DNA of 64,000 bases from Cupriavidus lacunae (GCF_003353055.1 NZ_QKWJ01000021.1:1-64000), one strand, 5' to 3'; shown: positions 8,408-17,259, counted from the first letter of the stretch. Numbers and translations are program-made. The notes: generated from the sequence alone by a model not told the origin.

Positions 8408-9574
8408 TCAGGTGGCGACCTTGCCCAGCATGGCATCGGAGATGATGCGCATCTGGATCTCGGAGGTGCCTTCGAAAATCTTGGTCAGACGCGCATCGCG
8501 CCAGTAGCGCTCGGCGGCAAAATGGGTGGTGTAGCCGGCGCCGCCGTGGATCTGCAGGCCTTCGCTGGTGACGCGCTCGGACATCTCGCTGGCGAACAGC
8601 TTGACCATCGATGCTTCGGTGTCGGCGCGGGTGCCCTCATCGATCTTTTCGCACACGGAGTAGAGCAGCGCGCGCGAGGCTTCGATCTGCGTGGCCATGT
8701 CCGCGAGCTTGAAGCGGATCGACTGGAAGTTGCCGATCGGCGAGCCAAACTGGGCGCGGTCCCTGGCGTACTGGATCGAGTCCTCCAGGCTGCCCTGCGC
8801 CAGGCCGATCGAGCGCGCCGCGGTGTGGGCGCGGGCGGTTTCCAGCCCGGCGGTGGCGAGATAAAAGGCCTTGCCTTCCTCGCCGACCATCTTCGCGTGC
8901 GGCACGCGGCAGCCGTCGAAGGCCAGTTCCCAGGTGGTCCAGCCGTGGTAGCCGATCTTGGGGATGATGCTGCCCTTGACGCCTGCGGGCAGTTCGCCGC
9001 GCGGCTTTTCCACCATGAAGGCGGACAGGCCCTTGTGGCGCGCGCGCGGATCGCTGACCGGGTCGGTGCGGCAGATCACCAGGATGAAGTCGGCCTCATC
9101 GGCGAAGGTGCACCAGTACTTGCTGCCGGTGATCAGCCAGTCGTCGCCGTCGCGCACGGCGCGGCACGAGATATTGGCCACGTCAGAGCCCGCATTGGGC
9201 TCGGACAGCGAGAACGCACCAAGGAACTCCCCGCGCGCCATGCGCGGCAGGTATTCGGCTTTTTTCTCCGGCGACAGGGCCTTGAGCGCGCCGATCAGGC
9301 CATTGCCGCGCGCGATCAGGCTGCCCACGCTCATCCAGCCGCGCGAGAGTTGCTCGGCCACCAGGCAGTACTCATAGGCGCCCAGGCCCAGGCCACCGTA
9401 TTCCTCGGGAATCAGGATGCCGAAGTAGCCGAGTTCGGCCATCTCGTCGATCAGCTCGCGCGGGATCTGGCCTTTCTCGGGGTCCAGCTTATTGGCGATC
9501 GGGAGCACGCGCTCCATCGTGAATTGACGGGCGGCCTCCTGGATCATGCGCCGCTCTTCGGTCAGTCTCTGCAT
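8408..9574 (-). CDS. Acyl-CoA dehydrogenase-family protein without the usual catalytic Glu
   Basis: A 388-residue member. The start at 9574 is preferred over a longer frame because a GAGGAG site stands just before it and MQRLTEERRMIQEAARQF is the normal family beginning. FLGAFSLSEPNAGSDVANIS and YWCTFADEADFILVICRTDP form the FAD/substrate region, and IFEGTSEIQMRIIS is the typical C-terminal motif. At the position where medium- and short-chain enzymes carry the catalytic Glu (TEYP), this protein has His351 (TTHFAAERYW). The other known Glu position, in the helix beginning with GLETARAH, has Ala at the aligned site. It may therefore use a different base or catalyse a different reaction, such as an elimination or reduction. 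Confidence 0.85.
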   Translation of the reverse strand: MQRLTEERRMIQEAARQFTMERVLPIANKLDPEKGQIPRELIDEMAELGYFGILIPEEYGGLGLGAYEYCLVAEQLSRGWMSVGSLIARGNGLIGALKALSPEKKAEYLPRMARGEFLGAFSLSEPNAGSDVANISCRAVRDGDDWLITGSKYWCTFADEADFILVICRTDPVSDPRARHKGLSAFMVEKPRGELPAGVKGSIIPKIGYHGWTTWELAFDGCRVPHAKMVGEEGKAFYLATAGLETARAHTAARSIGLAQGSLEDSIQYARDRAQFGSPIGNFQSIRFKLADMATQIEASRALLYSVCEKIDEGTRADTEASMVKLFASEMSERVTSEGLQIHGGAGYTTHFAAERYWRDARLTKIFEGTSEIQMRIISDAMLGKVAT

Positions 9575-9660
9575 CCTGTACTCCTCGGTGTTCTGTGTGT
9601 GCGGGCCGCGCGCCCGCCGGCGCGCAGCCTTGCCGTGGCACTGCCGCGGCGGGGTTGGCC

Positions 9661-10431
9661 TCAGGGCAGGACGTTGCGGGGGTCGTCCTTCAGCACCAAT
9701 TGCCATGCTTCGCGCGCCATTGGCGCGCTCTTTTCTTCCATCACGTGGGCGAGCAGGCCCGCCGAGCGGCCGACCAGCGAGAGGCCGCGCGCGATCAGCG
9801 GATCCAGGCCCATGGCTGCCACCGCGGCCGCAATGGCGCCCACGGCGTTGAGCGGCAGGTTCTTGCCTTGCTCCTTGGTCAGCACTTCGCCGATGGCGTC
9901 CATCAGGCGCCAGTGGACGTTGTAGTAGCCGTTGGCGCGGGACAGCTCACGCAGCGTCGGCACGCGCGGGTCGCCGTCGACGTGGATCGGGTGCCCAACG
10001 CCGTAGATCGCGCGGCGCTGCTCTTTGTGTTGGCGGATGGTGGCGCGCGCGGCTTCGCGGATCTGCTCGTCGGTGGCGTCCGCAGAGAGTTCGCGTGCGC
10101 CTTCGATCAGCATTTCGGCGGCGTTCTGCATGGTGCCGAGGAAGACGCTGCCCGCACCCAGCAGGCCTGCGGCAACTGCGCCTTGCAGGGCTTCCGGCGC
10201 GCCGATGTAGGTCAGGCGCGCGGCCAGCGAGCTGGGCGTGATGCCATGGTCGGCGGTGGTGACCAGCAGTGCGTTGACCATGGTCTTTTCCTGCGGGCTG
10301 GGCAGGCGCGACAGCGTGGTGAAGAAGATCATGTCGACAAAGTCGAACTTGCCGATGATCTCGGTGGCGAGGTTCAGGCCACGCACCATGATCGTGTCAG
10401 TGGTGGTGTAGCCGATTTCTGTCTTTACCAT
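9661..10431 (-). CDS. Citrate-synthase-fold protein, citryl-CoA lyase-like
   Basis: A 256-residue protein resembling the C-terminal part of citrate synthase and ATP-citrate lyase, the form annotated as citryl-CoA lyase. His62 in TTADHGITPSSL and His147 in YGVGHPIHVDGDPR match the two catalytic histidines of the fold. The third catalytic residue, the Asp in the LNVDG-like segment, is replaced: NLPLNAVGAIAA has Val198 there. It overlaps the upstream ligase gene by seven bases and sits before a dehydrogenase gene. It may cleave or form a carbon-carbon bond in a citryl-CoA-like ester, but the missing Asp makes normal citrate chemistry doubtful. Confidence 0.75.
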   Translation of the reverse strand: MVKTEIGYTTTDTIMVRGLNLATEIIGKFDFVDMIFFTTLSRLPSPQEKTMVNALLVTTADHGITPSSLAARLTYIGAPEALQGAVAAGLLGAGSVFLGTMQNAAEMLIEGARELSADATDEQIREAARATIRQHKEQRRAIYGVGHPIHVDGDPRVPTLRELSRANGYYNVHWRLMDAIGEVLTKEQGKNLPLNAVGAIAAAVAAMGLDPLIARGLSLVGRSAGLLAHVMEEKSAPMAREAWQLVLKDDPRNVLP

Positions 10432-12560
10432 GTGGCAGGCTCCTTGCCTTGATAGGAGAGGACGGCGTCCAGCGCGGTCACTCCCTGGCCTTGCGGACGC
10501 ACCGCAAGGGGGTTGATTTCCAGTTCGTCGATGGTGGCGGCGTGCCCGACGACAAAGTCGGACAGTTTCACCAGCACATCAACCAGGGCGTCGATATCGA
10601 AGGCCGGCTGGCCGCGATAGCCTTTCAGCAGTTCATAGCAGCGCGTCTCGGTGATCATCGCGCGCGCCGATACCGGTGTGAGCGGCAGCAGGCGGCGGCT
10701 GACGTCCTTGAACAGCTCGATGCTGACCCCGCCCAGGCCGAAGGTGCAGACATGGCCGAACACCGGGTCGCGGTGGATGCCCACCACGGCTTCGATGAAC
10801 GGGGCGGGCAGCATGGGCTCCACCAGCACGCCTTCGATCTCCGACGCGGGGCACGCCTTGCTGCCGTTGGCGTGGATCTCCTCGTAGGCCGCCATGGCGG
10901 CGCCGTCGGAGGCAATGCCCAGGCGCACGCCGCCGATGTCGGTCTTGTGGGTGATGGCGGCGCTGACGATTTTCATCACCGCCTTGCCGTTCGCTACGTT
11001 GCGGAAGGCCAGGGCCGCTTCGGCGGGGGAGCGGGCCACTACGCCCCGGGGCGTGGAGACGCCGGCCGTTTCCAGCAGCGCCTTGGTCTTTGCCTCTGAC
11101 AGGTTGGCAGTGGCGCCGGTGCCGGCCACGCTGGCCAGCGGTTGCCATTGGTGATCGAACCCTGCCTTCCAGCGACCGTACTCGATGAAGCGCTTGACCG
11201 CCAGCACGGCATTGCCTACCGCGCGCATGGGCATCAGGCCACCGTCGATCAGCTTGCGCTGGCCTTCGCCGGTGCGGTCGCTCATCCATACCGGCACGAT
11301 GGGTGTGGCGGTTTGCTCGGACTGTACGCGCACCATGCTGTCGGCCAGCATGGCGGTGGTCTTGCCATACTCGACCGGGATCGGCACCAGCACCAGGTCG
11401 GTATTTGGGTCGCTGGCGGTGGCCTTGAGCGTGGCATAGCTCACTTCGGTGTTGACCAGCACCTCGGCCGTCACGTCCACCGGGTTGCTGAAGGCCGCGA
11501 AGCCGGGCAGGGCCTCTTTGAGTGCCTCGATGGTGGCGGGAGCAAACTCGGCCAGCTTGAGGCCGGCCATGCCAACCATGTCGGAACACAGTGCAGCGGT
11601 GCCGCCGGAGAAACTGTACACGGCGAGCTGTTCGTTGCCCGTAGGCTTGCGCCGCGCCAGCAGCGAGGCCACGTCGATCAGCTCGTCGATGTCGTCGACC
11701 TCGATGATGCCGAGCTGCCGGAACACCGCGCTGTTGATCTCGGCCGAGCCAGCGATGGCAGCGGTATGCGACTGCGCGGCCTTGGCGCCGTACTCCGACT
11801 TGCCCACCTTGATGGCCACGATAGGCTTGCCGCGGCGCGCTGCGTGCAGCGCCGCCGCCATGAAGCGCGGGCCATTGCGCACGCCCTCCAGCGTGGTGAC
11901 GATCACCTCGATGTCGGGTGCGTCGGCCATGTAGTGGATATAGTCGCTGACTTCCAGGTCCACCTCGTTGCCGCCGGAGCACCACAGGCCAACGCCCACG
12001 CCGCGGTCCATCGCCTGGATGAACGAGCGGCCCAGGCCACCCCCCTGCGTGGCCACGCCGATGGGGCCCGGCCGGCGGTCGATGCGCCACGCCGGCGAGA
12101 AGGTCAGGCCCAGGCGCGCGTTCATGTTGTTCAGGCCCGGGCAGTTCGGCCCGTAGATACGCATGCCGGTACGGGCCACGATTTCGCGCATCTCGGCTTC
12201 CACGGCTCGCCCGTCTTCGCCGGTCTCGCCGAAGCCAGAGGTGAAGACAATGGCAAACTTGATGCCGAGATTGCCGCAGTCGCGCAGTGTCGGAATCACC
12301 ATGTCGGCGCGCACGGCCAGGATGGCCAGGTCTGGCGCTTCCTTCAGGTCATTGACCGAGGCGACACAGGGGCGGCCGTGGATCTCGGCGCGGCCGGGAT
12401 TGACCAGGTACAGGTCGCCCTTGAATTCGGAGAAGGTGGTCAGGTTCTCCAGCGTGCGCCCGCCGATGCTGTCCGGCTTCTCCGAAGCGCCCACCAGCAC
12501 GATGGAGCGTGGATTGACCAGCCGCGACAGGTCATTGAACCAGATGCCCTGGCTGCTCAT
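10425..12560 (-). CDS. NDP-forming acyl-CoA ligase (acetate-CoA ligase family)
   Basis: A 711-residue fusion of the two parts of ADP-forming acyl-CoA synthetases. The N-terminal CoA-binding Rossmann domain begins with NPRSIVLVGASEKPDSIGG. The succinyl-CoA-ligase-like region holds KSEYGAKAAQSHTAAIAGS, whose His is the likely phosphohistidine. The C-terminal ATP-grasp domain contains SAAITHKTDIGGVRLGIAS and VVGIHRDPVFGHVCTFGLGG. Such enzymes convert an acyl-CoA, ADP and phosphate to acid plus ATP, or the reverse. It overlaps genes on both sides (four bases with the MaoC gene, seven with the lyase-like gene), so it belongs firmly to this operon and probably activates or releases the pathway acid. 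Confidence 0.88.
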   Translation of the reverse strand: MSSQGIWFNDLSRLVNPRSIVLVGASEKPDSIGGRTLENLTTFSEFKGDLYLVNPGRAEIHGRPCVASVNDLKEAPDLAILAVRADMVIPTLRDCGNLGIKFAIVFTSGFGETGEDGRAVEAEMREIVARTGMRIYGPNCPGLNNMNARLGLTFSPAWRIDRRPGPIGVATQGGGLGRSFIQAMDRGVGVGLWCSGGNEVDLEVSDYIHYMADAPDIEVIVTTLEGVRNGPRFMAAALHAARRGKPIVAIKVGKSEYGAKAAQSHTAAIAGSAEINSAVFRQLGIIEVDDIDELIDVASLLARRKPTGNEQLAVYSFSGGTAALCSDMVGMAGLKLAEFAPATIEALKEALPGFAAFSNPVDVTAEVLVNTEVSYATLKATASDPNTDLVLVPIPVEYGKTTAMLADSMVRVQSEQTATPIVPVWMSDRTGEGQRKLIDGGLMPMRAVGNAVLAVKRFIEYGRWKAGFDHQWQPLASVAGTGATANLSEAKTKALLETAGVSTPRGVVARSPAEAALAFRNVANGKAVMKIVSAAITHKTDIGGVRLGIASDGAAMAAYEEIHANGSKACPASEIEGVLVEPMLPAPFIEAVVGIHRDPVFGHVCTFGLGGVSIELFKDVSRRLLPLTPVSARAMITETRCYELLKGYRGQPAFDIDALVDVLVKLSDFVVGHAATIDELEINPLAVRPQGQGVTALDAVLSYQGKEPATW

Positions 12561-13057
12561 TGCGACGCTCCGGCAGTGCGGCGCTTGAACAGGCAGGTGG
12601 CGGCCATCTCGGCCACCACTTCGCCGCGCTGGTTGATGCCCTTGCGCAGGAAGGCGACGATGCCGCGGTCCGGGCGGCTGGTGGTCTTCTGCTCCACGAC
12701 CTCGATCTCGACGCGGATGGTATCGCCGATGAAGGTGGGCTTGGGGAACTTCAGGCGGTTCTCAAGCACGCTGAACAGCGAGCCTTCGAAGAACTGGTTG
12801 GGAATCGAGCGCGAGGTCAGGCCGGCCATGAACGAGGCCACCAGCATGCCGTGCGCAATGCGCTGGCCGAAGATGGTGCCCTTGGCGAATTCGGCGTCGA
12901 CGTGCACCTTGTTGAAATCGCCGGTCAGTGCGGCAAAGGCGGCCACGTCGGCTTCCGTGATGGTGCGCGACGAAGTGGTGTACGTCATGCCGGGCGTCAG
13001 GTCTTCCCAGTAGAGCGTGGTGTTGGCGATCTGTTCGAGAATGGCGGGTTGAGTCAT
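12557..13057 (-). CDS. MaoC-family hydratase
   Basis: A 166-residue hot-dog hydratase. FAALTGDFNKVHVDAEFA shows the Asp/His catalytic dyad of (R)-specific enoyl-CoA hydratases, followed by the conserved FGQRIAHGMLVASFMAGL. Its stop overlaps the ATG of the ADP-forming ligase by four bases. It is the first of three tightly overlapped genes (hydratase, ligase, lyase-like), and the operon also contains two dehydrogenases, so it probably hydrates the enoyl-CoA produced by one of them. The C-terminal part after about residue 120 is basic and less typical. Confidence 0.88.
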   Translation of the reverse strand: MTQPAILEQIANTTLYWEDLTPGMTYTTSSRTITEADVAAFAALTGDFNKVHVDAEFAKGTIFGQRIAHGMLVASFMAGLTSRSIPNQFFEGSLFSVLENRLKFPKPTFIGDTIRVEIEVVEQKTTSRPDRGIVAFLRKGINQRGEVVAEMAATCLFKRRTAGASQ

Positions 13058-13160
13058 GGTGTGCCCCTTCAGTGTTCGGTCTCTCTTCTGCCCCGTTTGC
13101 CCCCTTCTCCCGCAAAGGGAAGAAGGAGCCCACGAGAGCGGCTGGTTGTGTATCCAGCGT

Positions 13161-14324
13161 TCAGGTCAGCGCGCTGATGCCCAGGATTTCGCGGCCGATG
13201 ATCAGCGTCTGGATCTCAGTTGTGCCTTCGGGAATCATGCCGCCGCGCGTATCCCGGAAAATGCGCTCGATCGGGTAACCGGTGGCGTAGCCCATGCCGC
13301 CGTGCACCTGCAGCGCCAGGTTGGCCACGTCAAACGCGGCTTCGGTGGCGTACAGCTTCGCGATCGAGCATTCCGTGCGCGAGGTGCCGTTCTGCATGGA
13401 GCGCGCGGCGCGATAGCCCAGCGAGCGCGCGGCCTGCGTCTTCATCGTCATGTCCACGATGTGCTTCTGCACCAGCTGAAATGACCCGATCGGGCGTCCG
13501 AACTGCTTGCGCTGCAGCGCATAGTCGACCGACAGGTCCAGCGCGCACTGCGCCGCGCCCACCGCGCCCATGGCCACGTTCAGGCGGCCGAAGTTCAGGC
13601 CGATCAGGATCTGGCGCAGGCCCTGGCCCTCCTGGCCCAGCAGGTTGGCGGCGGGCACTTCGGCATTCTCGAAGGTGAAGGCCGCGGTGCCGGTGCTGCG
13701 GGTGAACATGGTCTCCACCGGCGTAGCGCTGTACGGGGTCACGTCGCGTTCCACCAGGAACAGCGACAGCTCGCCGTTGCTGGTCTCGCTGAACGTGCGC
13801 GCCACCACGATGCCGAAGTCGGCGAACATGCCGTTGGTGATCCACAGCTTGCTGCCGTTGAGCACGTAGCGGTCGCCGCGCTTGTCGGCGCGGGTCTTGA
13901 TCTCGGCCACGTTGGAGCCAACGTCCGGCTCGGAAATCGACACAAAGGCCTTGCGCTCGTTGCGCAGCAGCGGACGCATGAAGCGCGCCTTCTGGTCTTC
14001 AGAGCCATACGCGTTGATGATGCCCGAGACGATGTTCAGCCCGTTGAGCAGGATGCGCAGCGACAACCAGCAGTAGCCGGCTTCCTCCATCATCACCGCC
14101 CAGGTCGGATAGTCCAGGCCCAGGCCACCGTCGGCCTCTGGCAGGTAGCCGCCGAAGTAGCCGAAGTCGGCCAGGCCGGTCAGCACCTCATGCGGGAAGC
14201 GCTTCTCTTTCTCGGCCTGGTCGATGCGCGGGGCAATGTTTTCCTTCAGGTAGCGGCGGATGTTATCGCGCAGCAGCCGCTGGTCGGCATCGAGGCCGTC
14301 GACGTCAACGCTCTGGTCAACCAT
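13161..14324 (-). CDS. Acyl-CoA dehydrogenase-family protein with Gly in place of the catalytic Glu
   Basis: A 387-residue member of the family. The FAD-binding elements are normal: AFVSISEPDVGSNVAEIKTR and LWITNGMFADFGIVVARTF, and ALQRKQFGRPIGSFQLVQKH is the usual helix. In the catalytic segment GGMGYATGYPIERIFRDTRG, Gly349 stands where most family members have Glu (TEYP). The motif MIPEGTTEIQTLIIGREILG ends the protein. Lack of this Glu is known in members that do not perform simple dehydrogenation, for example desulfinases, or that place the base elsewhere. The gene overlaps the SDR gene by eight bases. Confidence 0.85.
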   Translation of the reverse strand: MVDQSVDVDGLDADQRLLRDNIRRYLKENIAPRIDQAEKEKRFPHEVLTGLADFGYFGGYLPEADGGLGLDYPTWAVMMEEAGYCWLSLRILLNGLNIVSGIINAYGSEDQKARFMRPLLRNERKAFVSISEPDVGSNVAEIKTRADKRGDRYVLNGSKLWITNGMFADFGIVVARTFSETSNGELSLFLVERDVTPYSATPVETMFTRSTGTAAFTFENAEVPAANLLGQEGQGLRQILIGLNFGRLNVAMGAVGAAQCALDLSVDYALQRKQFGRPIGSFQLVQKHIVDMTMKTQAARSLGYRAARSMQNGTSRTECSIAKLYATEAAFDVANLALQVHGGMGYATGYPIERIFRDTRGGMIPEGTTEIQTLIIGREILGISALT

Positions 14325-15066
14325 AGCGGCCTCCGGTCACAAAGAGGGTGGTGCCCGTGATGTAGCGCGCGTGTTCCGACGCCATGAAGGCTACGGCCCC
14401 GGCGATGTCGCTGGTCTGCCCCGGGAAGGTCACGGCGTTCTTGGCCATCACGTTCTCGAGGATGGTGTCGTAATTGGGGAGACTCTTGATGTATTCGGTC
14501 TCGATATAGCCCGGGGCGATGGCGTTGACCGTCACGCCCTTGCGCGCCTGCTCAAGCGACAGCGCCCGGGTGAAGCCGATGACGCCGGCCTTGGCCGTGG
14601 AGTAGTTGGCCTGGCCCGGGTTGCCGAACAGCGCGCGCGAGCTGATGTTGATGATGCGGCCCCAGCCTTTTTCATGCATGTACGGCAGCGCCGCGCGCAC
14701 GCAATGGAAGCTGCCCTTCAGCGTCACGTTCAGCACCAGATCCCAGTCCGCCTCGTCCATCTTCAGGATGGTGCGGTCCTTGACCAGGCCGGCGTTGTTC
14801 ACCAGCACGTCCACGCTGCCGAAGGCTTCCTTGGCGGCACCCACCATGCTGCGCACCTGCTCTTCATTGCGCACATCGCACCGCACGGCAATGGCCTTGC
14901 CACCGGCGGCCTCGATGCCGAGCGCGGTTTGCGCGGCGGCGTCGAGGTCCAGGTCGGTGATGACCACGGCCATGCCTTCCTTCGCCAGCATGCGGGCGGT
15001 TTCGGCACCGATGCCCCGTGCCGAGCCGGTGACAATTGCCACGCGGCCATTCAATCCAAGATCCAT
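14317..15066 (-). CDS. SDR-family oxidoreductase, FabG-like
   Basis: A 249-residue classical short-chain dehydrogenase. The start at 15066 follows a strong AGGAGGAG site and gives the normal beginning MDLGLNGRVAIVTGSARGIG with the TGxxxGxG cofactor motif. Asp62-type and NNAG elements appear in VDVLVNNAGLVKDRTI. The catalytic Ser-Tyr-Lys set is in IINISSRALFGNPGQANYSTAKAG. The order of motifs matches 3-oxoacyl-ACP reductase and 3-hydroxyacyl-CoA dehydrogenases. It is the first gene of the minus-strand block after the IclR gene and would oxidise or reduce a hydroxyacyl intermediate. The C-terminal VTGGRYG overlaps the next gene. Confidence 0.9.
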   Translation of the reverse strand: MDLGLNGRVAIVTGSARGIGAETARMLAKEGMAVVITDLDLDAAAQTALGIEAAGGKAIAVRCDVRNEEQVRSMVGAAKEAFGSVDVLVNNAGLVKDRTILKMDEADWDLVLNVTLKGSFHCVRAALPYMHEKGWGRIINISSRALFGNPGQANYSTAKAGVIGFTRALSLEQARKGVTVNAIAPGYIETEYIKSLPNYDTILENVMAKNAVTFPGQTSDIAGAVAFMASEHARYITGTTLFVTGGRYG

Positions 15067-15097
15067 ATCTCCTCCTGTTGCAGTGTTTTCAGCGGTT

Positions 15098-15838
15098 TCA
15101 GTTTTCGGGCAGCAGTGCGTCGCGCACTTCGCGCAAGGCCGCCAGATAGGGTTCGCGATGCCTCTCGATGCGTTCGGTCGGGCCAGCCAGCGAGATGGCC
15201 ACCGGGCGGTCATCCAGGCGCGCGGGGACGGCCAGTGCGGTCACGCCGGCCGTGCCTTCATCGTGCGCCTCGTACCAACCCTGCTCGCGTCCGCGCGCCA
15301 GCTGCACCATCAGTTGCTCCACGTCCACCACCGTATTGGGTGTGACCGCCGGGCGCTTGATGGCGTCGAGGCGCGCGCGCGCTTCTTCCTCGGGCAGCAT
15401 GCCCAGCATGGCCTTGCCCAGTGCCGATGCGTGCAGGGCTACGCGCTCGCCCACGTCGAGGATGTAGCGCAACGGCAGGCGACTCTGCGCCGCGGCGGCC
15501 ACCCGAACGGCGAGCGGTTCCAGCAAGCCAAAGAAGGCGCTTTCATTTGTGGCTTCCGTCAGGCGTCCCACGGCCTCCTGGGCCAGGCGACTAAGCGGGT
15601 CGGTCCCGGCAATCTGGCGTGCGGTTTCCAGCAGCCTTCCGGTCGGATAGAAGCGCCGTGTGCGGGAAGTGCGCATCAGGTAGCCGAGCGAATGCAGCGT
15701 GTGCAGCAGGTCGGAGCAGCTGCTGTCGGCGACCGACAACAGCCTGGCCATGTCCGAATTGGACAGGTCTCGCTTTTCGCGAGCGAACGCCTCGAACACG
15801 GCCATGGCACGGCTGACGGCTGGTATCTTGGTGGGCAA
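15098..15838 (-). CDS. IclR-family transcriptional regulator, second copy
   Basis: A 246-residue paralogue of the regulator at 6336-7076, matching in the HTH (AMAVFEAFAREKRDLSNSD, SSCSDLLHTLHSLGYLMRTS) and the effector domain (SRLPLRYILDVGERVALHASALGK). The two differ mostly in the middle and at the C-terminus, so they may recognise related but distinct ligands or operators. It lies 31 bases upstream of the SDR gene in the same direction and is divergent from the hydratase-lyase pair at 16198-18290. Two AT-rich palindromic sites lie in the divergent region, so it probably controls both transcription units. Confidence 0.92.
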   Translation of the reverse strand: MPTKIPAVSRAMAVFEAFAREKRDLSNSDMARLLSVADSSCSDLLHTLHSLGYLMRTSRTRRFYPTGRLLETARQIAGTDPLSRLAQEAVGRLTEATNESAFFGLLEPLAVRVAAAAQSRLPLRYILDVGERVALHASALGKAMLGMLPEEEARARLDAIKRPAVTPNTVVDVEQLMVQLARGREQGWYEAHDEGTAGVTALAVPARLDDRPVAISLAGPTERIERHREPYLAALREVRDALLPEN

Positions 15839-16197
15839 ATCAGATCTCCGATATATCGAATATCTCTACGACACTCGGTACAAGATTACGGTGCTAGCTC
15901 GCGTTCGGCAACAATTATTTCGAGGGGGTGAATTTAATTCCGGTATATCGGATTAGACGGGATCGGGCAGTAGACAATGTACGTACAATTAATGCGTGTG
16001 CCTAACAAGGCTTATTTCGTGGGCTTTCGCTTCGTTGTGTGTGAAACAAGGCGGAGATTTTCACGAACTTCTGCGGAATATCGGGTGGGGGTGTTGACTG
16101 GATGTCGCGTGAACCTGAGTATGTCCGGACTTATGTGGGAAAGCCACGAGACCGGGCCCACGCAAACGGGCGGGCCAGATAGCAAGAAGGGCAGGAG
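15839..16197. promoter_or_regulatory. Divergent promoter region between IclR and hydratase-lyase genes
   Basis: 359 bases, clearly AT-richer than the surroundings, without a convincing gene. Two related palindromic sites are visible: CGATATATCG at 15849-15858 (perfect, ten bases) and TCCGGTATATCGGA at 15939-15952 (one mismatched pair). They fit operators of the adjacent IclR regulator, the first just before its start. The rest carries the promoter and leader of the plus-strand hydratase gene. Confidence 0.5.
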
Positions 16198-17259
16198 ATG
16201 ACTAAGAATCGCAGCGGCAACTACTTCGAGGACTTCCGCGTCGGCATGACGCTCAGCCATGCCACCCCGCGCACGCTGACGGAAGGCGATCGCAGCCTGC
16301 ATATCGGCCTGACCGGCAGCCGCACGGTGCTGTGCACGGCCGAAACCAATGCGCGGCAACTCGGCTTCGAGCACCGGCCACTGGAAGACATGCTTGTGTT
16401 CAACATGGCGTTTGGCAAGACGGTGCCGGATATCTCGCTCAATGCCGTGGCGAACCTGGGCTATGCGGAAGTGCGCTTCGTTTCGCACGTGTATCCATGT
16501 GACACGCTGGCCGTGGAATCGGAGGTCATCGGGTTGAAGGAGAACTCCAACCGCAAGAGCGGGGTGGTGTACGTGCGCTCCACCACCCGCAACCAGCACG
16601 GGCACGAGGTCCTGAGCTGGGTGCGCTGGGTGATGGTGCACAAGCGCGACCATGGCGCCAATTGCGGCGAGGCGGTGGTGCCAGCCACGCAGCCGGTGGT
16701 GCCGCCCGAGCACCTGCGCCGCAATGACTACGCTGCGCGCGTGCGTGAAATCACGGCGATGACGGGTTTCGACGACCTGTGGGACGACTACGCCATTGGC
16801 GAGCGCATCGACCACCCGGGCGCGATGACGATCAACGACAGCGACCACAGTATCGCCACGCGCCTGTACCAGAACACGGCCCGCGCGCACTTCGACGGTC
16901 ATGCCATGGCGGCAAGTGGTGGCCGGCGGCTGGTCTACGGCGGCCACGTCATCTCGGTGTGCCGGGCGCTGGCCTATGACGGCCTGGAAAACGCCTTGTC
17001 CATCCTGGCCATCAACGGCGGCAGCCATGTGAATCCGACCCATGCCGGCGACACGATCGCCTGCGCGACCACGGTGCTCGACAAGGTTGACCTTGGCCAG
17101 GACCACGTGGGCGGGCTGCGGCTGCGCATGATCGGCGTGAAGAACGCCGGCAGCGCGTCGATCGTCTTCCCGGAGCCGGGTGAGGGCAGGGCGGCGCATC
17201 CGTCCAACGTGGTGCTCGACCTGGACTACACCATTGCTGTGCCGAGGCGGCAGCGGTAA
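16198..17259 (+). CDS. Tandem-MaoC dehydratase, mesaconyl-CoA hydratase-like
   Basis: A 353-residue protein with two hot-dog halves. The first half has FRVGMTLSHATPRTLTEGDR and the second repeats the pattern with YAIGERIDHPGAMTINDSDH, followed by GGHVISVCRALAYDGLENA. Size and motifs match mesaconyl-CoA hydratase (beta-methylmalyl-CoA dehydratase) of the ethylmalonyl-CoA and related C5 pathways. The next gene, 35 bases downstream, is a CitE-type CoA-ester lyase, the usual metabolic partner. The pair would interconvert mesaconyl-CoA and a hydroxylated C5-CoA and split it to a C2 or C3 unit. Exact substrate is not provable from sequence. Confidence 0.8.
   Translation: MTKNRSGNYFEDFRVGMTLSHATPRTLTEGDRSLHIGLTGSRTVLCTAETNARQLGFEHRPLEDMLVFNMAFGKTVPDISLNAVANLGYAEVRFVSHVYPCDTLAVESEVIGLKENSNRKSGVVYVRSTTRNQHGHEVLSWVRWVMVHKRDHGANCGEAVVPATQPVVPPEHLRRNDYAARVREITAMTGFDDLWDDYAIGERIDHPGAMTINDSDHSIATRLYQNTARAHFDGHAMAASGGRRLVYGGHVISVCRALAYDGLENALSILAINGGSHVNPTHAGDTIACATTVLDKVDLGQDHVGGLRLRMIGVKNAGSASIVFPEPGEGRAAHPSNVVLDLDYTIAVPRRQR

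Noticed and set aside
6905..9925. Plus-strand open frame of about 1000 codons across the CoA-transferase and dehydrogenase genes
   Set aside because: It is antisense to genes with clear family motifs; long antisense frames are common at this GC content and the translation has no recognisable domain.
11142..13013. Plus-strand frame opposite the ADP-forming ligase and MaoC genes
   Set aside because: It is a mirror of the coding strand, with His/Gly/Ala-rich low-complexity translation and no start signal.
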